Part shown: positions 11,937 through 23,006 of the stretch, piece by piece
Layout: each line of letters starts with the position of its first letter
Position numbering within the stretch: position 1 is the first letter of the stretch
NCBI RefSeq assembly: GCF_028769735.1
Contig: NC_088177.1
Coordinates: forward strand, 11,410,599 to 11,474,598
DNA length: 64,000 nt
Direction: 5' to 3'
Source: Zonotrichia leucophrys gambelii
Lineage: Eukaryota; Chordata; Aves; Passeriformes; Passerellidae
Notes under the pieces: model-generated
The model's input: the letters and a program-made list of their open reading frames with translations, nothing else
Database searches by the model: none
What the model was told of the DNA's origin: nothing
Made by a program: the position numbers and the translations under genes

Positions 11937-14347
11937 TGAGAAGATTTCCATCCCAAACACATCATGGGTTAGTTGGGAGTTGAACCAAAAACCAGAGGCA
12001 CAGAGTCCAGAATCTGGCTGATCCTGGGGGCAAATTCTGCCTGCAGTGTTTGGGTGGGGGTTTTGGATTTTGGGTACCCTGCAGGTACTCAAGACCTCTG
12101 CCAGAGTGCTCATGGGTGCCAGGGGAAAGTTCAGTGCCACCCATGAAACATCTCCCTCTGCAGAGCGGTGTCTTTATTCAGTGTTTCACACTGGCCTTGT
12201 GTGTGCTGATTTTGTCCACTCTCTGCATTCTTGTGTGGGATTTAATGCTTACTCCTTGGGGAGGGCTTTTGGCCTCTGAACACTCGGGTGGGGAGATGTG
12301 TTTCAGACATTTCCAAAGTGTTGCAGTGTTCAGTGCACTGTTGGAGAGTTAATTTCTCCTTTTAGTGCTCACCTGGCATTGCTTTGCCTGTTGTGCAGCC
12401 TGTGGAAAGCTCTGCAGAGATTTGCATGGGATTTGTTTGACCCTGCCATGTGATGAGCAGGATCAGGTTTTAGTGGTTTTATCAGCCTGTCAGCATGCAT
12501 CATTTTCTCTCGGGGGAAATGAGTGATCTGCTTGCCTTCCCTGCTTATTTCACATTTGACTTGATGCTCCCACTGTGGTCAAAGATACCCTGAACTCTTT
12601 TAATCCTGCTCCTTTGGAGGCAGGGATAAAAGAATGTGTTCTCTGAAGGCATTTCCTCTGCCTGTGGGCTAATTGGGGCCAGGGGTGATTGGAAGTGAGC
12701 ATCCTTGTAAATGAGCCCTGACCAGGTTCTGCATTTCTCTGTCCCTAGCCTGTCCTTACATTTTAGGGATTTTGATCATCAAGATCAAGTCTGAGGCGCC
12801 AGATCTCAGTCAGTGCTGTGCTTAAAGCAACTCCTTTTATCTCTCTAAAGCAAACTCTCCTAATTGTGAGCAGGTAAGGAGGATTAACACTAGTCAGTAA
12901 TTTGTCTCTTGCTCTTTAATATGCTTGTAGCCCCGTGGGGACAGACACTGCCTGCAGTGCCTCAGAGGAGGCAAAGAGCTGGACAAACAAGGCAGCTGGA
13001 GGGCTCCAGTGGGCCTTAGGCAAGAAATAAATCCCTGCCTTTTGCTCTGCTATTCACTCAGGCTTCCCTCTGGCTTGGTAGCTCGGAAATCTCCTGCTCC
13101 AGCAGCCCTGCAGCAGTTCTGCAGACAACTGTTGAAACCCACGTGCAAACAGGAGGCAGAACTGCTCTGTTTTGTCAGAAATTCGTCCTTGAACGTTTCC
13201 TGCATCTGTGATGCACCTGGGGGGATGAGTTTCAGATTTCCCACTGCAGTTTTGTCAAATTTGCTTTGTATGAACCGCTTTGAGACCCAAATGGAAGACG
13301 TGGCCTTGTCAGGCGCCTTGCTTTGTGGTTTGTGCTTGTTCCAGCCTCAGTCAGTGAGGAAAAACAATAGCATGGAAACACCCCACCTGAGTTAAAGCAT
13401 GTGAAAATGTGGGATTGAAGGGTGTCTGCTGCACAGTGACATCCTGCCACATGCTGGGGACTTGCAAGGCCACTGGAGGGTTTCTCAGGCATTGCCTTGT
13501 GCAACCCTTTGGAGGCAGAACACCATGCAGGGAAAGCGTTCTCACCAAAAATCTCAGGAACTTTGCTGAATAAAAAGGTTCAATCAAGACTGAAGGGGAC
13601 TTCAGTGCTTCTGAAACACTTCTGTAGTGCTTGGGTGAGTGGGGATAGACTGATAGAAAGAAAGCCTAAGGTTTTTTTTTTCTTCCCTGCACATAGACAC
13701 TGGCAAAATCAATAGTTTCATCTTTGCAGTAATTCAGGTGACAGTGTGCATAGTCACAATCAAAACACTTCACATGAAAAACTGCCACTGTTAATAGGAG
13801 CTTTTTAAACAGAGCAATTGGCAGCTACCTGCTTGGCTTGAATGAATTTATTAGAATAAATTAGCCATTTCTCTTTGTTTCCTCTACTCCTGTGTCGCAG
13901 GTTTACACACAGCCTCCTACGCCTTCCTGTGTATTTAAGGTGCATAAAACAAATGTGTAGAATCTCCCTCAATTCCTGGCAGCTTCAGCAATTAGATGCA
14001 ATTTACTGGCAAAGAAGAGGCAACTTTGCTGTTTTCCTAGTGAGCATTGAGTTTGCTGCCCTGTGTAATAGCACACAGAAGGGGCATCCCTCAGAAGCAG
14101 TGATTGTCTGGGGACTCCTCTTTGCTTGGGTGTCCACTGGTGCTGCCAATCCACTGTGCTTTAGCTGTGGGGGTAGGAACCCTGCAGTGGGCCAAAGAAT
14201 CCATGGAGACCTGCAGAAGGATTTTTGGGCCAGACAGGATGCATTGGGTTACCCATAAGAAAGGCAAATTTAGTGTTGGCTGTGTCTTGCTGCTGCTGCA
14301 GAGAAGGGATGTGAACTGGTGGGGCTTTTGTAGTGCACTCTACCAGG
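11937..14347. other. Non-coding stretch, no gene seen
   Basis: No gene or repeat recognised. The 12590-12950 part is AT/GC-balanced with several homeobox- and GATA-like words and could be regulatory, without proof. Open frames near 13.0-13.4 and 13.9-14.3 kb lack domains and overlap reverse-strand frames. The last four bases, CAGG at 14344-14347, are the left target-site duplication of the next LTR. Confidence 0.5.
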
Positions 14348-14595
14348 TGATGCCTCAGGTTTAGCTTTTATATTTTTCAGATTCTGTGCTGCTCTAGTGT
14401 GTGGGTCTGGGCTTCATATGAGGGCACAGTGAGCTCTCTGCACAGAGTAGGGAGACAAAACAATTCCTTCTCTAGCTGGGGACCAAATGATCCAAATTTC
14501 AGGCCCAAGAGCACAAACAACATGGACTGAAGAGAGAAAAACAAGGAGGATGGGACTTCATAACCTAAAGCTGTAATGGGACAATTAACTTCAAT

Positions 14596-14622
14596 ATGCA
14601 AATGGACCAGAACTTATAAAAG
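14596..14622 (+). promoter_or_regulatory. LTR core promoter: octamer plus TATA box
   Basis: ATGCAAAT at 14596-14603 is a perfect POU/Oct octamer. It is followed 10 bases later by TTATAAAAG, a strong TATA box, so transcription would be expected to start roughly at 14640-14650. The octamer is also intact in the reversed copy (52812-52819), whereas the TATA box there is altered to CTTAGAAAAG. Activity is inferred from sequence only. Confidence 0.55.
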
Positions 14623-14734
14623 TGAGAGACCCCATGACCAGTTGTCCATTTTGTGACCATTTTGGTTCATCTTGGGTGCAGCCCTGGCTGGGCTCTTGTG
14701 CTGCCCAAGGTGCATCCATTGAGGAAATCCTTTT

Positions 14735-14740
14735 AATAAA
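14735..14740 (+). terminator. LTR polyadenylation signal AATAAA
   Basis: AATAAA lies in the last 70 bp of the family 2 LTR, followed by a T-rich stretch and CTCTGTCTGGCCTCTGTT, a plausible downstream element. The same signal is kept in the reversed copy (52708-52713). Confidence 0.55.
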
Positions 14741-14806
14741 TCCCTGCTTTATTCTTTAACTCTGTCTGGCCTCTGTTCTAGGTCAGCCTTCACAGGGCAT
14801 CACAGG

Positions 14807-17800
14807 TGCAAGGAGCCACACTGTTAATTTAGGATAAAACTGTTTCTGTTTAGTTTTCCTTCACCTATCCAAATCTTGTTGGTGTGTTTTGGTTTTGTTT
14901 CTTTTTTTTTTTTTTCCTCAGTGCACTTCAACTTTCCTGACCTCTTTTCAGACAATTTCAGTATTTTCTGCTTTCCTCCATGGAGCCTTGGTCTCTTGCA
15001 TAGCAGTGGCTGGGCAGCAAGAATGCTTGAACAGCTGCCAGGAAAGTTCAGCAACATTCAAAAGCAGCACAGAAGGAATTATTATGGATTCTGGGTGCTT
15101 CATTCCAGTGTTTTCAGCACTGCTTGATCCTGTTGCTCTGCCATGTGTTTTGGGAGACCCTGTTCTAGCTAAGATATGATGGGATGGTGCAGGAGACTGC
15201 AAACAGAACTTGAGACAGCTCAGGCGGGTTGAAGAGGATTGAAGGAAGAACAGCCAACCAACAGTAATGATCATGAACCAGCAATTAAGCTGTCTTGGTT
15301 CACTGGTGGGCCAGTGCTTTTGGAGATGTCAGAGCAGGATCTGGGCAGCTACAACCTCAGGTTGGATCACTGTGATAATTCTTCCTCCCTTTGTGCTGTC
15401 AGCTTTCATTTCAGGCTGTGTCATGTTGAGACAAGCAGGATGTCTTATGAAAATCCCTCTCCATGTGCCTTGTTAGTGTCATTTACCATTTACAGACTGG
15501 GATTTTTTTTTTTTTTATGGCATCTTCTTAATACACCGTGTAGCATAAGATGTGATTTGGTCACTTGAGCACCCAGCACCCTTCTCTGGTGCTTTTCTGG
15601 GCTGTTCACATGAGCATTCTGGGCTTCATCTGCATCACTGGACAATGTGTTGAGCTGTTCACCTGTCTGGTTCCCCATCACAGTGGATATTTTTGGGAGG
15701 TAGAACTTGCTGCTGCCTTTTCTGCTGCGGGTGGTGAAGCCCTCCAGAGGGAGAGTGGAGCAGGAATGTGGCTGGCTCTGATGTAGCATCTTTGGGGACA
15801 CTTTATTTGCTTTAAAAAATGTCACTTTAGGGATTGTGCTATTGGTTCTTCACCCCTTGAAGCTATGGTTGCTTCTCCTACAACAAATCAAGGTACATTG
15901 GTGAGATGTTCACCAATTACAGCTAATGTGGGCAATTAGTCTGAATGCAGCACAAGCTCTGCTGGCACAAATTGGCAGCTTAGCTTTGATTCCTCTGATT
16001 CTGCTGCCACAGCTACAAATGGGTCAAACACTTCAGCAAGGGATGCACTTCCACTGCCCACAGCCCCTGTGCCATGTCCAGGGTGGCAGAGAGCAGCCCA
16101 GTGTGAATTGATTTTATGACAGCCCTAGAAGCAGGAGGGAGAGGATGCAACACCTGCCCAGTGTTTATCTTCTCATGTGAGAGGGCACTGACGATGTGGA
16201 GAAGGTACCTGCCTTGTTTTAGGGCCATTCTTCTCTGTAATTTGAGCCCATCCCCGTTCTGAGAACTGCCTGGGTTCAAGTGTGAGAGCAGCACAAATTG
16301 TTTCCATTTTTCCTGATGGGGGAACTGCGAGACAGAGCAGTGTTTGACCTCCCACATCACATTGCTGACATTTGGCACAGCTGAGTATTTTGAGCACAGA
16401 TTTCTTGAATGTCAGGCCAGTGCCCTATAAACACAGGTTGCCTTTTGTTGTTTGCTGGGCACAACTGTGTGGGAGAAGCAATAAAGGCGCTCTGTAGGCA
16501 GGGCACTGAGGAATGCTGCTCCATTAGCATATGAAAACATTTATCCTAACACTGAGAGCTAACACCGAGGGGTTTCCATGGGCCCCGGAGTCTGGCAGAA
16601 AGAGGGTCACACCACCCTCTTCAAATGAACTGCTTTAAGTTTAATTAAGTCCACCACCTCCTGGGAAGTTGCAAGCTCCCAAATTTCTTAATTGCCTGCT
16701 GTGCAAGTGAAGCTCGATTGTAATGCAGGGCTTGGAGATTTTCCCTTTCCGTCCTGCCTGTAAACAGCAGCAGCAAGGAGTGTGTGGAGCGGTTGATGCA
16801 GGGGCAGTGATGGATGAGCAGGAATCAGGTGGCAGATTGGCTGTGTGTGTTTTTGGGTGTCTGGGAAGGAGGCACGGGGGCTCAGCCTGCTCCACCATCT
16901 GCATGAGGCTCTGGGAGGTGCTGAGCCTCACGTGAGAGCAGGAGGAAGAGGAGGGTGCTTTGCACTCGCTGCAGATCAGAGCTGACACTCGGATGTGTTC
17001 AGGGTGCCATCTACCCTGTCTAAATATTTATTTCTTGTGCTGTGCTCAGCCTAATGCAATCAGACCACAGTGTGGAGGGCTGCCATATCCTCTTAGCTCG
17101 GGATTTGTCTTGCAGGGAGAGGCTCTGCTGCCCCCGAAGCATGCACGCATATTGCAGGGGGGAAGGAGGAAGGCTGGAGCACCAGCTCCATTCCAGCAGC
17201 CTGCCCTTGCCTGCTGTCACATCCCACAGCACTTGCTCCCTGCACTTCCTTGGGCTTCGTCACTTAACCCAGGTGCTGTGAGCCTGATTCCCTTTTTGTT
17301 GGGGGACGATAAACGAGCCATAAATCTCTTGAAACATGAAAATGTGAATGGACTTGTGCTGGTGTTAGTTTTACCATTTCCACTGAACAGTGATGCTCTC
17401 TGCATGTTTGCCAGCCCACTGCTGAAGGGCAGTGTGCTGTGGCAATGCCAGCCTCAGAACCTCTCTGCTGAGCAGAAACATTCAGTTTGAGCCTGCTAAC
17501 CCTAACTTAAATTATCCATTGTGTGTGCACAGTGAGGGGTGGACAACTTAGGAAAAGTTTGGCTGTGTTTTTAAAAATCACCTGAGTCCCTTGGACCTGG
17601 GCAAGATGCAGAGTTGAATTTGTTGAGCATAACCCCCCCACTGGAGCCTTTTATCATCAATCCTGCAGTACCTGTGCCCTTGGTCTGCAGAACTCTGTGA
17701 CAGACTTGTGCAGAATTTATACACTCATTGCATAAACACACATTGACTAAAGAGAGTGTTTTACTTGAATGAGTGCTTATTCTGCTCACCTCAAGCATGA

Positions 17801-20800
17801 TTGTGATAGTTTCATTTAGCTCTTTGTTCTTGCAAACTTAAGTTGTTTTTTTCTAAGAGAATGGTTAACTTGGGCTCACCACCCCATTGTGTCTGCAGTT
17901 CAGGCTAAAACTGTTTCAGATCAATAACATGGAGAGCAATTTTTCAAGCTTCTCACTGTGGATGAGCTAAATCATCAAGGGCTGCTCTTGTAGCTCTGCG
18001 TGTTACAGCAGCGTGTGGAGGGGAGAAACTGAAATACAGTTCAGGAGTGGCGTGACCCCCATGGAAGGAATGCACTGTTAACTAGTCTGATTCTTTTTTT
18101 TTAAAGTTAAATTTACCTAATTTTGCCTTTATAATGCATTTGCTATAAAAATATATATTTTTTATATTTGTTTGATATGTTGTAGGCATTTGATTTAATA
18201 AATTTAAAACAAGAATGATGGATAAGAGATACTCTCCAGCTTGATAAAGGAATTGCAGGAGCAATCCCTGAAAAAATTGTTTTGTGTAGGTGTATTTGCA
18301 AATCAATTTTCATGATCTTGTTTAATATGTGTATGGCTGCATATGCTCACTGTGGGATTTACAGTATTTACTGACTGAGCTGGACATCCTTTTAAGTTGT
18401 TCTCACAATTTAGTGCCAGATAAATAAAAATACTTGTGATTTCCAGGCACCATCAGCTGAGTGAGAGCTGGTGAGCCCAGCAAAGAGCACAGGGGGTGTC
18501 AGCTGTGGACCTGGTGTGTGTTTTGGTAAGGTGTGTGAGCCCATGAGTGCTGATAGATGAGGGGCACTGGGTGAGAGGCTGTCCCCCTTTCAGCCAGCCA
18601 TTCCCAGGGAACATTTTTGAGATGCCATGTTGTGGGTTTTTTTCTTGTCTGAGAGGATAATTTTGTTTTTAAAAAGCAGCATAAAGGCTCTGTGTCAGGC
18701 AGGGACAGGCATGTGGAGGGGCTCAGACCCAAAGGTGCAGCAGCAGGACAGGCTTGACAAGCTCTGAGGGGACCTTCCTTCCTCATCCTCTGATGAAAAT
18801 GAGGGTAGGAGACAGTGGGAGCAATAGTAACACTTAATTAAAAGGTACACCACCGTCCCCTGTGTATATTTGCAACTGTGCATAATGTAATTAACATTAC
18901 TTTAAAGATGCATGGAAAAATACCTGCTCCTCTGGGGACTTGGTAAGCAGCTAAAGGACTCTGTGTGCAAAGCCACCTCCTTTCTGAAGGCAGCTAAATG
19001 GAAAATCAGTGCTGGAGCAGAGCAGCAGGGCTCATTAGGCTGCACAGCTGCAATTGCAAAGTGGGCTGGGGAGCAGTCTGTGTTCCTCTCCCTGTCCTGG
19101 ATGGTGTCCCATGCCCATGGTGCCACCCCCATTCCAAGGGACCCACAGCATCCTCTTCATCTTGCCTTTCCAGTGGTGCTGGGATGGCAGGGAGAGATGC
19201 TCCAGCTCCTGAAATTGTCAAAAGATGGCACAGGAAACTTGCTGGAACTCCCTCATCCTCAGCAGATAAATTAAAACACAGGGTGAAAGAGAGCAATGGG
19301 GCTGCAGGAGAAGCAGGGGAGACTTGCATGCTGCTGCTGCTGCATGGGGTCAGGCTCTCACTGTGGTGTCAACCTTCAGATGTGTGGGTGGAAAAATATA
19401 GCAGTGATAGACAAGGTCTTCTGTGCTGTTTTTGTGGCTGAAAATTTGCTGTATTTCTTCTTTAAAAGTTCTTACAGAAGCCCTGATCCTGCCACCCCCC
19501 AGAAAACAAAATCTGATGCTGGTGGGGTTTGTAAATATAGATCCTTTGGTACAGCTCCCAAAAAAAGGTGCTCTGCTTAAATGCAGGTGTTTTACCACTC
19601 CAATATCTTTCTGCTATCTTTGCTTAGTTTGCCTCTCAGAGATTGTTTGTAATTCTTCTTTTGCTTTGCATGAGGAATATTCAAAAAAAGGTGTTATTCC
19701 TAGCTCTGTGTGAGATTGCCCTGTTTATGAAATCACACCAGCTTGAGACACAATTACCACAAAAAATTGCCAAGAATTCTTGCTCTAAAAACAAAATCTT
19801 CCAGTTATTGTTGGCAGTGCTTTTCACAAATGAAGGCTGGCTGTTTAAGGCTGAATATGATGTTTTTGTTTGTGCTCGATTATCAGGCATTGAGAGTGTG
19901 AACTCCAGTAAGATGAAATCCTTGAGTGGCATTTTTTTTAATTGAAGGAATGAGAGGAGCAACGTTTTTGGTCCTTCAGGTGATGGGGACAAAGAATTTG
20001 GCAGTCATTTCATCATCATTTATATCATCCCAGGGAGGTGCCACAGTGTACAAAAATACCAAACCCACACAGCTAGGAAAACCCTGTCCTTTCTGGCAAA
20101 TAAAACTTTACAAAATGGGGTTGTGTAGCAGAAAACCTTGTTTAGGTTATTTTCCAGCTGCACCTGGTGTTGCTGTGCTGTGGATGCTTTGTCCCTTTGC
20201 TGTGTGGTTGGTGACAAAACAGGCTCCCCTGTGCCCTGTGAAGGATTAACTCTGCTTATCACATGGCAGAGTTGCTTTTGATTCCTTCTCTTCAAAATCC
20301 TAATTTCACATACAATTGGATGTGTCTCAGATTTTTATCCAAATAAGAAGTAAATGGCTAAAGGCAAAAAAAAAAAAAAAAAAAAAAAAAATTGGGAATT
20401 GTTTTGAAAGGAAATTCTCAGGTTCTACTGGAAGGCATAGACACATTCCTCCTTCATCAAAATAGATAGCAGGGCTGCAGGGAAGGGTGAGGGATAAAAA
20501 ATGGAAACTGGAAAAAGCTTTTCATTCCACCTGCTCCCTTGAGAGACAAGGGACACAGGAGAATGATGCCACTAATCGTTGGTGCTGTGGGGTCCTGCCT
20601 GTTAAACCCATCTGCTCAGATGAAAAGCTGCCATGAGCTGAGAATTTGGTGCTGAGCCCTTGCTCTCTGCAGGGCTGTTTTTCCCCACCACTCCCTTCCC
20701 TCAGGAAAGCCTTTCAGTGTGTCAAAATGTTAAACCAAGGTGGACCATCTCCCTTGTGAGGGAATCTGCCCTGAGCTGTTACGGATGAGAGAAGTGGCCA

Positions 20801-21370
20801 CTGGAAATGTAGGATTTTAGGAAGAATTCTGATGAAAACAAAGAGATTGGGAGAAATGCTGATTGTCAGAGGTGGTTGGGTTGCTTTGCTGTGTGCTGGA
20901 ACATCTGTCTGCTAGAAAAAGTGGCAAGTTTTGGTCCTGCCAGTGCAGGAGCGGAGCTGACATGGTCATTTCATGGTCAGAAAAGTTCCTCACTGTGCAA
21001 GGAAAGGTTTGGATGCTGTAATGATAAAAGTTTCTGTAACTTTAGGCAACCATGAAGCAGAATAGCTGCTTTTGTGTTTTAAATTTATTTCCAAGATACA
21101 GTGTATGAACTCTCTTTTTTTTTAACTGTGCAAAATTATTGTGTAATCTGTGACTTTGCCATACCAAATCATCCAGTCTAATATTCAGATGCTGAGTATC
21201 TGCAGATTCCCTTAATTCCAGTTTTATTTCCTTTCAAAATTGATGTTGTGGAGTTTTGCATTCCTGAAACCCAAACTCCAGAATTGCTGTGATTTATGGG
21301 AATTTCAACTTTGATAAAAGGAAAGTTGCTGAATGTAAGCATTAAATGAATAAAACCAAGGAAAACTCTG
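14807..21370. other. Non-coding stretch with A run and CNE-like patch
   Basis: No gene recognised. A 176-codon open frame at 16960-17490 has no domain and overlaps reverse-strand frames. The 16430-16740 segment (ATTAGCATATGAAAAC, TTTAATTAAG and several other homeodomain/POU-type words) looks like conserved regulatory DNA. A 26-base A run lies at 20366-20391 without a recognisable retroposon body beside it. Confidence 0.45.
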
Positions 21371-21440
21371 AATATACATATATATATGTGTGTGTGTGTA
21401 TATGTATATAGATATAGATATCTTGTGTGCATATGTGTAT
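21371..21440. repeat. TA/TG microsatellite
   Basis: About 70 bp of imperfect (TA)n, (TG)n and ATAGAT units, largely alternating purine and pyrimidine. This is simple-sequence DNA prone to length variation. Confidence 0.9.
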
Positions 21441-22275
21441 AACAAATGATTCTGAGGAAGTCCATTCCATGGTGATGCTGATGTGGTTAAATTAAAAGCA
21501 TTAAAAATGTCACATTTAAAATGCAGCGTCTTCACATTAGGAAATATATTATTTTGGATGCCTATAGATGTTTCACTGAGTGCAGTTCCAGGTCAGAAGT
21601 TCTTTTCCTCTCACAAATACAGCACAGCGATGTAGCAGGATGTCCTTAAAAAACAATTCCTTTGTGGAGAATAACTAAGTGAATTTACTGCAGGGAAAGC
21701 ATTGCTTAGTGACAGAAATATGGCAGAGCTCTGGACGTGTGCTTTTGGTTACTGAGGTAATTGAGAAAATTAAAGGATGATTCTCTTTGGCATGAAGTGC
21801 CTGCTCATGCATTGGGCTGGGAGCCTCGTGCAGCCTTCTTGGAATTCCCTGGCAGGGAAAGGAGCTGGGGGCTCTGCAGGGCTGGACTCAGAATGTTTGC
21901 TTTTTTTTAATGTGTTGTTCTCACTGGAGTTGTTCTGTTTGAAACTGGAGAATCAGTTAAGGAGTAATTTATTAACTGGGCGGTTTTCTCCATGTTTAAA
22001 AGCTTGCTGTATGCCTGTGCACGTCTGGCTCCTGCCGGCTCCCAGGCACTTGTGCATCTTAAAGCATGTGAGCAGCTCCCAGAACTCAAGGGCATTGCTC
22101 ACGTGCTTTGGGAGCTTACAGGACTGAGCCCTCCAAGAAAACCCAAATCTGAGGCTGACTCATCTGCCAGAGATCCTGTTACACTGAGGAGGTGCTTTAG
22201 GTCACCTTTCTTACAGGATGAGGCTCTAAAAAGTAGAAGGAAAGAGCCAAAGTGGTGTGCTCAAAAGCAGCATTT
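21441..22275. other. Non-coding stretch, no gene seen
   Basis: Apparently unique sequence leading into the tandem duplication. An open frame of 116 codons at 21777-22127 overlaps a reverse frame and has no recognisable domain. Confidence 0.45.
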
Positions 22276-23006
22276 GATTTGGGATAACTCCCACCTTGGA
22301 GCTCCCTGATCTTACAGTGAGGTGAATCTTCAGCCTTGTTGATGTGTGTGATCCCAAGGACTGTGTGTCAGTAGCCATGTCTGGAAATGCTGGCTAGAAG
22401 AAAAAGAAAAAAAAAATGCCAGGAATAAAGGGAGCAGAAGCTAGCATGAGTGAATAGTTTTATTCAGAGATTGAAGTAGGTGATGGACAGTTATTTTCAT
22501 ATAAGCTGTTCATCAGTGTAATGACATGACTGGGGTGGCATGGCCTTTAGCTGGCAGGGAGCCACTGGGTCTCACTTGTTTCTTGCTTAGGACATTGTCA
22601 AAGGATAAGATTTGGGATTACTCCCATCTTTGGATCCCACCTTGGAGCTCCCTGATCTTATTGTGAGCTGAATCTTCAACGTTGTTAATGTGTGTGATCC
22701 CAAGGACTGTGAGCCAGTAGCCATTTCTGGAAATGCTGGCTGAAAGAAAAAGGAGATGGGGATGAAAAAGAAAAAAAATGTCAGGAATAAAGAGAGTAAA
22801 TAGGAAAAAAAAAATGCCACGCATAAAGAGCTAGCATGAATGAATGGTTTTATTCAGAGATTGCAATAAGTGATGGACAGTTATCCCTGTCTTCATATAA
22901 GCTGTTCATCAGTGTGATGACATGACTGGTGTGGCATGGCCTTTAGCTGGCAGGGAGCCACTGGGTCTCACTTGTTTTTTGCTTAGGCAGGGCATTGTCA
23001 AGGGAC
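22276..23006. repeat. Local tandem duplication, two units (~333 and ~398 bp)
   Basis: The block starting GATTTGGGAT at 22276 recurs from 22609. Long matching stretches include 'CACCTTGGAGCTCCCTGATC', 'GTGTGTGATCCCAAGGACTG', 'CATATAAGCTGTTCATCAGTG' and 'TGGCATGGCCTTTAGCTGGC'. Unit 1 is 22276-22608 and unit 2 is 22609-23006. Unit 2 is longer because of a TCTTTGGATCCC insertion and an internal re-duplication of the A-rich AATGCCA/GAATAAAG segment near 22770-22830. Many single-base differences show the duplication is not recent. It matches no mobile element I know. Confidence 0.9.

Larger units (their letters stand above)
14348..14802 (+). mobile_element. Complete solo LTR, family 2 (ERV1-like)
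   Basis: A textbook 455-bp solo LTR. The ends TGATGCC...GGCATCA form a perfect 7-bp inverted terminal repeat. They are flanked by a 4-bp target-site duplication, CAGG, at 14344-14347 and 14803-14806; 4 bp is typical of ERV1/gammaretrovirus-like integrases. Inside, an ATGCAAAT octamer (14596-14603) precedes a TATA box TTATAAAAG (from 14614), and AATAAA lies at 14735-14740 upstream of a TG/CT-rich end. The order U3 promoter, R start and polyadenylation signal fixes the plus orientation. No internal viral sequence adjoins it. Homologous copies, both reversed, are at 52640 and 57224. Class is inferred from duplication length only. Confidence 0.88.

Noticed and set aside
16960..17490. 176-codon plus-strand open frame
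   Set aside because: No domain, signal or splice context recognised; other frames overlap on both strands; the length is within chance for GC-moderate vertebrate DNA.
21178..21535. Tyrosine/isoleucine-rich frames over the TA/TG microsatellite, also at 62146-62540
   Set aside because: They are direct translations of dinucleotide repeats.
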